A DNA stretch of 64,000 nt, from contig CAWBGB010000007.1 in the NCBI GenBank assembly GCA_963788285.1, forward strand, positions 558,001-622,000, read 5' to 3'. Positions 1 to 8,341 of the stretch are shown piece by piece. The translations under genes and the position numbers were made by a program. How positions within the stretch are numbered: position 1 is the stretch's first letter; each line of letters starts with the position of its first letter. This DNA comes from Alicyclobacillus_A sp963788285 (lineage in GTDB: Bacteria > Bacillota > Bacilli > Alicyclobacillales > Alicyclobacillaceae). The notes under the pieces were generated by a model, which did no database searches, was not told where the DNA came from, and worked only from the letters and a program-made list of their open reading frames with translations.

Positions 1-305
1 AGTGGCTGAACCGCGTCTATCGTCAGGTACGGTACGGGTTGGAGTAAGGGGCATGGATGGCTCGGACATGGAACGAGACGAGTGAAAAAGGAACCGCGGA
101 TGGGGAATGACGTGCATGAACGATGGCACAATGGCGCAGACTCTCGTTCACCCGTGCGGACGTAACCGTGGGATCGCTTGGTGCCGCAAAGCGGAACTCC
201 CGGTTGTGGGAGTGCTTCCAAGAATCCCACGGCCCATCATCGTGTGGAGTAATCAAGCTGCTCGCTTGACGAAATGGTGCCATCACGGGCTACAATGAAG
301 AAGTG
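1..305. other. Window edge, no recognisable gene
   Basis: No open frame here has a convincing ribosome binding site or a recognisable product. A minus-strand frame covering most of the stretch has a composition unlike a real protein. Because murF is transcribed leftwards into this stretch, it is probably the murF 3' flank. Confidence 0.4.
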
Positions 306-1697
306 TCACGAGTCAGCTCCGCTTTCACCGGACGTCAGCACTGCCACGACGTCCTCCAATTGCATACCTCTGGAAGCCTTTACAAGCACGGTTGCGTCGG
401 CCGGGATGAGCTCGGCAATCTGCTCAAGCACGTGCTGTTTATCGGCAAAATGTATAACTTCTCGACATCCGGCTTCGCGAGCTGCCTCGGCAATCCACGC
501 TCCCATCGGCCCGATGGCAATCAACAGATCAATCCCCAACTTCGCAGCGTACTCACCCACCTCCCGGTGTCCGCTTTCCGCGTAGTCGCCCAGTTCATAC
601 ATGTCTCCTAGTACGGCGACGGCGGGCCTACCTTCGGCGATGTCCGTCATTGCAGAGAGACTGGCTTTCATCGAGATGGGACTTGCATTATAGCTGTCGT
701 CGATCACGGTCCACCCACGGAGTCCTTTCTTTACTTGCAACCGTCCGCCGGTTGCCTTCATGTGTCGTAGAGCGTCAGCCATGTCCGAAAGCGGAATTCC
801 ATGTGCGGCGCCGAGCGCGAGCGCCCCGAGCGCATTGGCAATATTGTGACGGCCGTGCATCGGCAGCGTTACGGCATGAGACTGTCCGAGGACGTGTGCC
901 ATAAACGAAATCCCATCCTTGCACGGCTGGACCTCGGTTGCGTACGCATCCGCCCGCGATTCCAAACTGTACCATAACACCCTAGATGATGCCCGATCCG
1001 CCATTTTCACCAACCAAGCGTCATCACGGTTTAGTGCAGACATACCGTCGCTTGGCAAAGCCTCCAACAACTCGGCCTTCGCTTTCGCGATGTTCTCCTG
1101 ACTACCAAGGATTTCGATGTGACTTTGGCCGACATTGGTGATGATGCCGGCTGTGGGCTTGCCAATTTCACACAGCTTGGCAATTTGACCCATGCCGCGC
1201 ATGCCCATTTCCAGAACCATGGACTGGTGCTCTTGCCGACGTTCAAGAATGGTCAAGGGCAGTCCCAATTCGTTGTTGTAATTGCCGACGGTCGCTAAGC
1301 ATGGCCCCTTGACTCCGAAGACGGCGGCCAACATGTCCTTGGTGGTAGTCTTTCCGTTGCTCCCGGTCACGCCGACGACGGGCCCCGCGAAGGATGAGCG
1401 CTCATGTGTAGCGAGCATTTGCAAGGCGCGCAAGGCGTCCTGCACTTGAATCACGGCGCCGTCCGGGCTGTTTGTCTCAACGTCCCTTGTTACGATAGCC
1501 GCCGTGGCACCGCGTCGAAACGCGTCGTCAACGTGAACGTGTCCATCTACCTTTTCTCCTACGAATGCTACAAACACATCGCCAGGTCTGACCTTTCGGC
1601 TGTCGATGGCGACTCCGGTTACTGTATGCTGAGGACTTCCGTGTGAGAGCGTGCCTTGCACGATGTCACGGATTCGTCCAGTTGTGAGCGGAAGCAT
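306..1697 (-). CDS. murF: UDP-N-acetylmuramoyl-tripeptide--D-alanyl-D-alanine ligase
   Basis: Cytoplasmic Mur ligase that adds D-Ala-D-Ala to UDP-MurNAc-tripeptide, the last soluble step in peptidoglycan precursor synthesis. The order is an N-terminal substrate domain (motif GVAIDSRKVRPGDVFVA), an ATP loop GVTGSNGKTTTKD near residue 110, the central ligase domain (NVGQSHIEILGS) and a C-terminal domain (VLGDMYELG). The frame opens 14 codons further upstream, at 1739. The start at 1697 is preferred because GGGGTG lies 8 nt before the ATG and the protein then begins MLPLTTGRI, as family members do. At 463 aa it is of normal length. Its partner D-Ala-D-Ala ligase, ddl, is divergently transcribed beside it, so the two consecutive steps sit back to back. 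Confidence 0.95.
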   Translation of the reverse strand: MLPLTTGRIRDIVQGTLSHGSPQHTVTGVAIDSRKVRPGDVFVAFVGEKVDGHVHVDDAFRRGATAAIVTRDVETNSPDGAVIQVQDALRALQMLATHERSSFAGPVVGVTGSNGKTTTKDMLAAVFGVKGPCLATVGNYNNELGLPLTILERRQEHQSMVLEMGMRGMGQIAKLCEIGKPTAGIITNVGQSHIEILGSQENIAKAKAELLEALPSDGMSALNRDDAWLVKMADRASSRVLWYSLESRADAYATEVQPCKDGISFMAHVLGQSHAVTLPMHGRHNIANALGALALGAAHGIPLSDMADALRHMKATGGRLQVKKGLRGWTVIDDSYNASPISMKASLSAMTDIAEGRPAVAVLGDMYELGDYAESGHREVGEYAAKLGIDLLIAIGPMGAWIAEAAREAGCREVIHFADKQHVLEQIAELIPADATVLVKASRGMQLEDVVAVLTSGESGADS

Positions 1698-1876
1698 TCG
1701 AGAACACCCCAATCGGTTTATCAAAGCTGTGTGATCCACGATTCATCTTACACGCAAATCGAATTGCTCGCACGCGGGAACAAGGGGAACATGCATTAAG
1801 AAGCACAGTTTTTCGCGAATCCAACGTCGAATGTTAAATCTGGAGGGATGACACCGCCTACCTTCTAGGCATAAGC

Positions 1877-1882
1877 TATAAT
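1877..1882 (+). promoter_or_regulatory. Possible -10 box for ddl
   Basis: A perfect TATAAT lies 24 nt before the ddl start codon. No good -35 hexamer is present at 16-18 nt. The nearest candidate, ATGACA at 1848-1853, is 23 nt upstream, so the call rests on the -10 alone. Confidence 0.35.
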
Positions 1883-1906
1883 GTAATTTGAGAAGGAGTT
1901 GACGAT

Positions 1907-3028
1907 GTGAACAAGCGCATTCGAGTCGGTGTGATTTTTGGCGGCAAGTCGGGTGAGCACGAAGTCTCCGTGCAGTCTGGGAAATCTATCATACAATCAC
2001 TGAATCCGGAGAAATACGTAGCTGTCCCGATTGGCATCAGTCGGACGGGCAAGTGGGTCGTTGGAGCGCACGCTTTTCGCACACTCGAAGCTGAAGCTCA
2101 AGTCTCGCTCGGTGCACCTGTCGAGACCGACGCGTTGGTCCCTGTTTCCGATGCGTCTGTGGAGTCCGCTTTACAGAGTGCAGCGGCCGTTCCAAACTTG
2201 ACAGAGACGATTGACGTGGTGATTCCTGTTCTGCACGGTCCGAATGGAGAAGACGGTACGATTCAGGGTATGCTCGAAGTGCTCGATGTACCTTACGTGG
2301 GCGCCGGAGTGCTCGCTTCCGCAGTAGGTATGGATAAGGTCTTCATGAAAAAGCTGTTTGCTGCAGCTGGGCTACCGCAGGTGAAATATACATTTTACAC
2401 GCGAAAATTCTGGGAGTCCTCACCAGAGTCCGTCATTGACGACATCGAATCAAAACTTGGCTATCCTTGCTTCGTCAAACCAGCAAACATGGGATCAAGC
2501 GTCGGGATTTCCAAGGTCAAAAGTCGCGATGACTTGCAGGATGCGTTGAGTCTGGCGGCGAAGTACGACCGGAAGATCATCGTAGAACAAGGACTTGAAG
2601 TCCGCGAAGTCGAGGTCGCCGTCCTTGGCAACGACCATCCGCAGGCTTCTGTGCCCGGCGAAATCATCCCGTCCAATGAGTTTTACGACTACAACGCAAA
2701 ATATGTGAACGGCGAGTCGGAACTGGTGATTCCTGCAAATTTGTCACCGGACGTGACGGACGAGATCCGCAGACTTGCTGTAGAAGCGTTCCAGGCTGTC
2801 GACTGCAGTGGGTTGGCGCGGATTGACTTCTTCGTCGAAAAAGAAACGGACCGCGTGCTCGTGAATGAAATCAACACGATGCCCGGTTTTACTCGATACA
2901 GCATGTATCCGAAGCTCTGGGAAGCGACAGGCCTCAGCTACTCTCAACTGATTGACAAATTGATTGAACTGGCGATTGAGCGCCATGACGATAAACACAA
3001 GTCTTCGAACGATGTAAATACACTTTAA
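1907..3028 (+). CDS. ddl: D-alanine--D-alanine ligase
   Basis: ATP-grasp ligase that joins two D-alanines in the cytoplasm to make the MurF substrate. Visible motifs are the N-terminal FGGKSGEHEVS, HGPNGEDGTIQG near residue 110, the ATP-binding loop MGSSVGISK near 195, the omega-loop EFYDYNAKY typical of Ala-Ala rather than Ala-Lac ligases, and the metal-binding NEINTMPGFT near 320. The start is GTG, fixed by AGAAGGAG 8 nt upstream; an overlapping ATG two bases earlier runs straight into a stop. The length of 373 aa is normal. A hairpin with CGGAGC/GCTCCG arms follows the gene. Divergent from murF. Confidence 0.96.
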   Translation: MNKRIRVGVIFGGKSGEHEVSVQSGKSIIQSLNPEKYVAVPIGISRTGKWVVGAHAFRTLEAEAQVSLGAPVETDALVPVSDASVESALQSAAAVPNLTETIDVVIPVLHGPNGEDGTIQGMLEVLDVPYVGAGVLASAVGMDKVFMKKLFAAAGLPQVKYTFYTRKFWESSPESVIDDIESKLGYPCFVKPANMGSSVGISKVKSRDDLQDALSLAAKYDRKIIVEQGLEVREVEVAVLGNDHPQASVPGEIIPSNEFYDYNAKYVNGESELVIPANLSPDVTDEIRRLAVEAFQAVDCSGLARIDFFVEKETDRVLVNEINTMPGFTRYSMYPKLWEATGLSYSQLIDKLIELAIERHDDKHKSSNDVNTL

Positions 3029-3037
3029 GTCGTGATA

Positions 3038-3112
3038 TAAAACCACCTTATACAACCCTTTTTGTGCGGAGCGATGGGCAGTGCCAGCTCCGTGCAAGGA
3101 GGGTTTTGATAT
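3038..3112 (+). terminator. Hairpin downstream of ddl
   Basis: Outer arms AAAACC-A-CCTT and AAGG-A-GGGTTTT enclose an inner 6-bp stem CGGAGC (3067-3072) with GCTCCG (3087-3092). It follows the ddl stop within about 10 nt. The T-run is short, so termination efficiency is uncertain. Confidence 0.45.
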
Positions 3113-3224
3113 GTTCGGGGGCTTCGCAACTCACTGTATCAAGCGCTACACGCAGGTTGAACGTGCTATTTAGGGGAATACGGGACTCACGGTCTCAAAT
3201 CGACTGCATTGTAAGTTGAGTTTT

Positions 3225-3396
3225 AGGCTTGAGCGGTTAAAATGGCTCCATTGAATCCAACATGCCGAATCCCTCAGCGGAGGGAGCGGGGGACCCACGT
3301 CGTTTTGGGGTGAATCCAATGGATCTGGTAGGGCCATCTCTTCTGCGGCCCGAACCCGTCAGCTAACCCCGTAGGCAATGGAAGCAGGAGAGGGCA
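3225..3396 (+). ncRNA. ydaO/yuaA-type c-di-AMP riboswitch of kimA
   Basis: The conserved core of the family is readable in order: GCCGAATCC, GCGGGGGACCCA, TTGGGGTGAATCC, GGTAGGG, CCGAACCCGTCAGCTAACCCCGTAGGC and AGGAGAG. In Bacillus the class binds c-di-AMP and turns off potassium and osmolyte genes. Here it is followed by an intrinsic terminator and then by kimA, the classic target. Outer limits are approximate because the P1 helix was not folded. Confidence 0.9.
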
Positions 3397-3424
3397 GGGT
3401 GACCCTCTGGGTGGCCCATTTTTT
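3397..3424 (+). terminator. Riboswitch-controlled terminator upstream of kimA
   Basis: GGGTGACCC, loop TCT, then GGGTGGCCC followed by six Ts. An alternative pairing of AGAGGG with CCCTCT overlaps the 3' end of the aptamer, which fits an on/off switch. Confidence 0.7.
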
Positions 3425-3429
3425 CGTGT

Positions 3430-3713
3430 ACTTTGGACAATGACGCGGGGAGATGGACTGGTGAAAGCAATACTGCGAAATGAGAGTCTGGAACTGACGG
3501 GGATGTACTACACATCTCTTTGAATAGACACGAAACCGCTGTCACACTGAAGAATCTTCAGACCGTGGTCGAACTGGTTTCGAATACCCCACATTGCGTA
3601 AATACTACGATATACGTGTAGATTGCCATCCATCAGAATGGGCACCCGGCATTGGAAGTTGACGCGGTGTGCCCAGCGATTACGCGACGATTGATTGAAT
3701 GGAGGACTACGCT
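3430..3713 (+). other. Unusually long spacer between riboswitch and kimA
   Basis: About 285 nt with no recognisable gene separate the terminator from kimA. A 20-codon frame starting with GTG at about 3461, behind GGGGAGATGG, could be a leader peptide, but nothing else supports it. No second promoter was identified. Confidence 0.3.
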
Positions 3714-5621
3714 ATGGTCAAGGCATGGCCTTGGATCCATCCTGTATTGATTTTCGCGGCGAGTATCGCAGTTTTATATGCTGCTGTCAACTTTGGGAGC
3801 GTCAAGCGATTCTTGATAGGTCGTCCGATGCGAACCAGGGAGTTGAATGCGGCACACAATAAGCTGGTCTGGTTCATTGCACTGCCGATTTTATCGGCTG
3901 ACCTATACTCATCAGTCGCGTATGGCCCAGAGGCTGGGATTACGGAACTGGCTCACTTGGGGAATGCAGTGAAGTGGTTCGTACTGCCCATTACTGCCGC
4001 AACCGTCTGTCTGTTGTTCATGTTAATTGTTTCGTACATCATGGGTGTACTGGCATATCCAAACGGTGGTGGAGCGTACGCCATCGCGAAGGACAACTTT
4101 AAGAAACCCTGGGTCTCGCTTCTCGCAGCCAGCTCGTTGCTGGTGGATTATGTGTTGACGGTTGCCGTGTCTGTATCTGCTGGCATTCAGGCGATGGCGT
4201 CCGCATATCCTGTCCTGGCCCCATATGCCACGACACTATCCATTTTGTGCGTGTTGATCATCCTCATTGTGAACCTGCGCGGCGTCAGCGAATCGGCGAC
4301 GATTTTTGCATGGCCCACGTTTGTCTTCATGCTCAGTATGGTGACGCTCATCATAACGGGATTTGTCGATGAAATGCGGCACGGATTTTTCCAGAGTACG
4401 ACTCCACCGTTCGGGACAGTTCCCCATGGTATTTCCACCTTATTGATACTGAAAGCATTCAGTTCGGCTTGTTCCGCTCTGACGGGGATTGAAACCATCT
4501 CGAATGCCGTCCCGGTGTTCCGTGAAGGGGAACGAGGGGCCATTAAGGCCTACATTGGGCTTGGCCTCATCACAGGCGGAACGCTATTGGGATTTGCGTA
4601 CCACCTGTATGTCAAAGGTGTATCGGTCGATCCGCACAACACCATGCTTTCGCAACTGGCCGGACTATACTTCGGCCATGGTGTCATTTACCAAATCATC
4701 ATTTGGTCCACATTTAGTGTGTTGATTATGGCGGCCAATTCAACATTTACGGGATTTCCACAGTTGGCGGCGCTGGTTGCCACCGACAGATTCCTGCCTC
4801 GCTCGCTGAACATCCGAGGCGACCGACTCGGATATTCTAACGGCATGATTGTCCTTGCGGCGTTGTCGGCCCTGCTCATTGAAGCGTTCAACGCGCAGAC
4901 CAATGCCTTGATACCTTTGTATGCCATCGGTGTCTTCGTCGCATTTACAGTGGCGCAGATTGGTTTAGCACGTCGCTGGTTTCGGGTCAAAGACGCGCAC
5001 TGGAAAGCCAAAGCTGGCATCAACATCTTTGGTGCCGTGATCACGGCGATGGTTGCGGCCATTTTTGCCATCACGAAGTTCGCGGATGGGGCGTGGGTTG
5101 TGTTGATTGTGCTTCCACTCCTGGTCTTCGCCGCATTGTCGATTCGACGGCATTACGACCACGTGGCAGAGGAACTCAGAATCGACCTGAAAACGATGCG
5201 CCCGTCTTCGCATCGCGTGATTTCCGTGGTATTGGTTTCCGGCATCCATCGAGTTGTGTTAAATACCGTCGAATTTGCAAAGAGCTTAGGAACAGATGTG
5301 ATTGCACTGTATGTGGGATTTGACGACGAGTCGATTGAAAAGATGAAGGCAAAATGGGCTGAGTGGGGAGAACCTTGCCGACTTGTGACCATCAAAAACG
5401 AGTACCGATCCTTGCTTTCACCGCTGTCGCGGTTCGTAAAGATGCTTGAAACCGCGGAAGGGCACAAGCCGGATCATATTCACTTGTTGATAGCCCAATT
5501 TGTTCCCAGAAGATGGTGGCAGTACATCTTACATAACCAGACTGCTCTTCTCATCCGTGCGTGGATGATACGACACAAGGAAGTTGTCATCACAACGGTT
5601 CCGTACCACTTGAGTGATTGA
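3714..5621 (+). CDS. kimA: KimA-like high-affinity potassium importer (KUP/APC family)
   Basis: Membrane transporter of about 12 helices, expected to import K+ with protons as Bacillus subtilis KimA (YdaO) does. The N-terminal part carries ALPILSADLYSSVAYGPEA and the glycine-rich YPNGGGAYAIAKDNF of the family. The roughly 150 C-terminal residues after the last helix form a cytoplasmic, USP-like domain (VLVSGIHRVVLNTVEFAKSL). An in-frame ATG lies 15 nt upstream, but GGAGG at 3701-3705 lies 8 nt before the ATG at 3714, giving 635 aa, close to KimA length. The upstream c-di-AMP riboswitch independently supports a potassium role. Confidence 0.9.
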   Translation: MVKAWPWIHPVLIFAASIAVLYAAVNFGSVKRFLIGRPMRTRELNAAHNKLVWFIALPILSADLYSSVAYGPEAGITELAHLGNAVKWFVLPITAATVCLLFMLIVSYIMGVLAYPNGGGAYAIAKDNFKKPWVSLLAASSLLVDYVLTVAVSVSAGIQAMASAYPVLAPYATTLSILCVLIILIVNLRGVSESATIFAWPTFVFMLSMVTLIITGFVDEMRHGFFQSTTPPFGTVPHGISTLLILKAFSSACSALTGIETISNAVPVFREGERGAIKAYIGLGLITGGTLLGFAYHLYVKGVSVDPHNTMLSQLAGLYFGHGVIYQIIIWSTFSVLIMAANSTFTGFPQLAALVATDRFLPRSLNIRGDRLGYSNGMIVLAALSALLIEAFNAQTNALIPLYAIGVFVAFTVAQIGLARRWFRVKDAHWKAKAGINIFGAVITAMVAAIFAITKFADGAWVVLIVLPLLVFAALSIRRHYDHVAEELRIDLKTMRPSSHRVISVVLVSGIHRVVLNTVEFAKSLGTDVIALYVGFDDESIEKMKAKWAEWGEPCRLVTIKNEYRSLLSPLSRFVKMLETAEGHKPDHIHLLIAQFVPRRWWQYILHNQTALLIRAWMIRHKEVVITTVPYHLSD

Positions 5622-5663
5622 CTGGGTCAAACAAGGTCTATGAGCGATACGCCGATGTGCTCA

Positions 5664-5742
5664 GACAGTAAAGCGAAGCGTCGGGAGGAGGGAGACTGCG
5701 ACGTACTTACGGCCCCTCATCCTCGACAGACGCTTCACTGTC
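5664..5742. terminator. Bidirectional terminator between kimA and the SHOCT gene
   Basis: A long imperfect hairpin pairs AGCGAAGCGTCGGGAGGAGG with CCTCATCCTCGACAGACGCTTC. T-rich flanks lie on both sides. It sits between two convergent genes. Confidence 0.65.
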
Positions 5743-5745
5743 GAC

Positions 5746-5970
5746 TCATTTTTTCAGCAGCTCCATGATCCTCTGGTACTCGGATTCGTCAATTTCGCTG
5801 TTTGCCAGGCGACGCTTGAGAATCGCTTCGGCTTCACGGCAGTTTTGTGCCTCATGGCAACAACGTCCATAGCGCCGAAATACAACAAACCTGAATATGA
5901 GGAACCATACCAGCAACGCCACCAACAACATGCCAATTGGGCAGAACCAAAATCCATGATGCCACCACAT
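5746..5970 (-). CDS. Small membrane protein with SHOCT domain
   Basis: A 74-aa protein starting MWWHHGFWFCPIGM, with one transmembrane helix (MLLVALLVWFLIFRFVVF) and a C-terminal SHOCT-type segment (EAEAILKRRLANSEIDESEYQRIMELL). SHOCT is a short helical hairpin found at the C-terminus of many membrane proteins and thought to promote oligomerisation; the substrate or role is unknown. The start at 5970 is chosen because GAGGAG lies 8 nt upstream, although the frame opens earlier. It is divergent from the two-component system at 6.2 kb and could be its target, which is inference. Confidence 0.8.
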   Translation of the reverse strand: MWWHHGFWFCPIGMLLVALLVWFLIFRFVVFRRYGRCCHEAQNCREAEAILKRRLANSEIDESEYQRIMELLKK

Positions 5971-6239
5971 ATGCAACACTCCTCTGGATATGGCTTTCCA
6001 TGTCACACGTCTGTCCGTGGCCCGCATTCGGCCGCGAAACAACCACAAGAAGAGCATATCGGAGTCACCTCACGAATTCGTGAAACAAATCGTCACGAAA
6101 TGATCAACAACGTGGCACAGAGCTATCACAGGTGTCCTCTGGGGAGGTCATTGGTGTTGGCGGGCGTGGTACACTCACTGGTAAATGAGCAGTGACAGGC
6201 GGGCGAAGCCAATGGCATTCGTTCGCGAATGGAGGAAGC

Positions 6240-6932
6240 ATGGAGTCTGCAGCAACCGTTCTTGTGGTAGATGATGACGAAGCCATCGTCGACTTGATGC
6301 GAGATTTTCTGGAGAACGAAGGGTTTCGTGTAGAAGGAGCGCTGAATGCCGGTGAAGCCCAGGTGCTACTGGAACAGAGTACAGTGGATTGTGTGCTGTT
6401 GGACATCATGATGCCTGGACAGAGTGGGTTTGAACTTTGTCGACACATCCGATCCACAAGTGACGTACCGATTCTGTTTCTCAGTGCGCGCGGAGACGAT
6501 GTGGATAAGATACGCGGGCTTGGCTTAGGCGCGGACGATTACATCGTCAAGACCGCTTCACCAGCCGAAATTGTGGCACGGGTGAAGGCCGTGTTGCGAC
6601 GGTATGGCGTGCAAAGAACAACTCGCGACACCATCCTGGATTTTGGACGGTTGGTGTTGGATGTTGGGGCACATGAGGTGCGGATTGACGGCAAGCAGAT
6701 CTCCTTGACTCCAAAGGAATACGAGATCCTCGCCCTGCTGTGTGAACATCCCCGCCAGGTGTTCACGTATGAACAGCTACTGGCGCGATTCTGGGGCAAT
6801 GTTGGCGACAAGCACACCGTCCGCGTCCACATTGGCCGCATTCGGGAGAAAATTGAGCCAGACCCGAATCACCCCGAATGGATTGTGAATGTATGGGGCG
6901 TCGGATATCGTTTCGAGGGTACAAGGAGATGA
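6240..6932 (+). CDS. OmpR/PhoB-family response regulator
   Basis: A 230-aa two-component regulator. The receiver domain carries the acidic pocket VVDDDE near residues 10-13, the phosphoacceptor Asp in CVLLDIMMPG (about D55), the conserved LSA serine near 82 and K104 in GADDYIVK. The C-terminal winged helix (SLTPKEYEILALLCEH through RIREKIEP and WGVGYRFEG) binds DNA. GGAGGAAG precedes the ATG at 6240; an earlier in-frame start at 6192 has no such site. Its stop overlaps the kinase start in an ATGA. The stimulus cannot be read from the sequence. Confidence 0.95.
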   Translation: MESAATVLVVDDDEAIVDLMRDFLENEGFRVEGALNAGEAQVLLEQSTVDCVLLDIMMPGQSGFELCRHIRSTSDVPILFLSARGDDVDKIRGLGLGADDYIVKTASPAEIVARVKAVLRRYGVQRTTRDTILDFGRLVLDVGAHEVRIDGKQISLTPKEYEILALLCEHPRQVFTYEQLLARFWGNVGDKHTVRVHIGRIREKIEPDPNHPEWIVNVWGVGYRFEGTRR

Positions 6933-8254
6933 AGACACTCAGAGTCCGCAAGTGGATGGCCATCGGTATGATGTCCATTGTCGTATTGCCCTGGATGTCG
7001 TACTTCACAGTACACGCGCTTGAGCAGAGATTGCTCCACCAGTCGGAACAAGAGCAAAGCCAGCAGTACGCCGCAGCATTGAATACCGCCATGCGTGATA
7101 TCGCGGGATCTGCGGAATCGTGGTACGACGCACAGTGGCAAAGCACCATTCGACGTGAACTGAGTCAATTGGGTGTAGACGCCGTCATTCAATCACCGGA
7201 CGGGACAGAAATATTCAGCACGAGACACATTGGACACTGGATGCAGCCCGCCAAGCAGGTGGTCGTGATGGAAGGCGGCCGGCCATTGGGAACGGTCAGT
7301 CTGTTCACCCATATGCAGCATGATGCGTTGGCTTCGGTGGCTGCCATCGCCGCCGTGGTATTTGCCATCTTTTTCGTCGGACTTCAGATGCGGAGGTATG
7401 TGGTCAGACCGCTCGAAGCGATGAGTAAGGCGGCGAGACAGATTGCGGGCGGTGACCTCGATTTTGAGCTTCCCAGTACGCGCGTCACCGAGATTGACGA
7501 AGTTCGTACAGCGTTCCACGCGATGGGGCAGGGGATTCGAGAATCGATTGAGCGTCAAGCAAGACTGGAGGAGGAGCGGCGCTTTTTCATCGGCGCCATC
7601 GCCCATGATCTGCGCACACCGCTGTTTGCCCTGCGTGGATACCTAGACGGACTGGAGCAAGGGATTGCCGCCTCACCAGAGAAGATATCCAAGTACATTG
7701 CAGTCTGTCGACAGAAGTCGGACCAACTGGACCGGCTTGTCTCTGATCTATTCGCGTACACCAAATTGGAATACATGGAACAAACACTCCGCCTTGAGAC
7801 AGCAGACCTCGTGCAATTACTGCAAGGAGCAGTGGAAAGTCTGCGGCCACGCGCACAGGAAAAAAGTGTTTCTCTTAGACTCCACGGCGCCCAGAAGAGG
7901 TGTGTGATTGCGGCAGACAAACACCTCCTGGAACGTGCGGTGGACAATCTTCTCGATAACGCACTGAGGCACACGCCGACCGGAGGCGAGATTTCCATCC
8001 GTTGGAGAACAGAATCCGGTCGGGTGACGTTCTCGGTCGCGGACACGGGCCCGGGGATAGCACCGGACGACTTGGCTCACGTTTTCCAACCCCTCTATCG
8101 TGGCGAGTCTTCCCGAAATCGAGAGACCGGTGGCGCAGGGCTGGGGCTCACCATTGCCAGGCGCATTCTCAGGGCGCATGGGGGCGACCTTGTCGCGGCA
8201 AATCAAGTGACGGGCGGTGCAATTCTCACAGGGTGGGTGCCACATCAAGGATAG
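6929..8254 (+). CDS. Membrane sensor histidine kinase
   Basis: A 441-aa kinase partner of the preceding regulator, translationally coupled through ATGA with AAGGAG upstream. The order is helix 1 (about residues 10-30), an extracytoplasmic sensor of about 100 residues, helix 2 (about 134-153), HAMP (VVRPLEAMSKAARQIAGGDLD), a HisKA domain with H226 in IGAIAHDLRTPLFALRGYLDG, and an ATPase domain with the N box NLLDNALRH, DTGPGIAPDD and GAGLGLTIARRI. All catalytic boxes are intact. The sensor domain has no recognised fold. An inverted repeat AAAGTGGTG/CACCACTTT (8284-8340) lies downstream. Confidence 0.95.
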   Translation: MKTLRVRKWMAIGMMSIVVLPWMSYFTVHALEQRLLHQSEQEQSQQYAAALNTAMRDIAGSAESWYDAQWQSTIRRELSQLGVDAVIQSPDGTEIFSTRHIGHWMQPAKQVVVMEGGRPLGTVSLFTHMQHDALASVAAIAAVVFAIFFVGLQMRRYVVRPLEAMSKAARQIAGGDLDFELPSTRVTEIDEVRTAFHAMGQGIRESIERQARLEEERRFFIGAIAHDLRTPLFALRGYLDGLEQGIAASPEKISKYIAVCRQKSDQLDRLVSDLFAYTKLEYMEQTLRLETADLVQLLQGAVESLRPRAQEKSVSLRLHGAQKRCVIAADKHLLERAVDNLLDNALRHTPTGGEISIRWRTESGRVTFSVADTGPGIAPDDLAHVFQPLYRGESSRNRETGGAGLGLTIARRILRAHGGDLVAANQVTGGAILTGWVPHQG

Positions 8255-8283
8255 ACCAGCGCGGAATACGCGGTAGCGCGGGA

Positions 8284-8341
8284 AAAGTGGTGAAGTGCGG
8301 ACGGGAACGGTGTCGGGGCCATAACGCCTCGCACCACTTTA
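8284..8341. terminator. Inverted repeat between convergent genes
   Basis: AAAGTGGTG near 8284 pairs with CACCACTTT near 8333, with a partly complementary GC-rich interior. It lies between the histidine kinase and the convergent VWA gene, and its 3' arm overlaps the VWA stop region. Confidence 0.4.

Noticed and set aside
23..286. An 87-codon minus-strand open frame at the window edge
   Set aside because: No ribosome binding site, no recognisable motif and an implausible composition.
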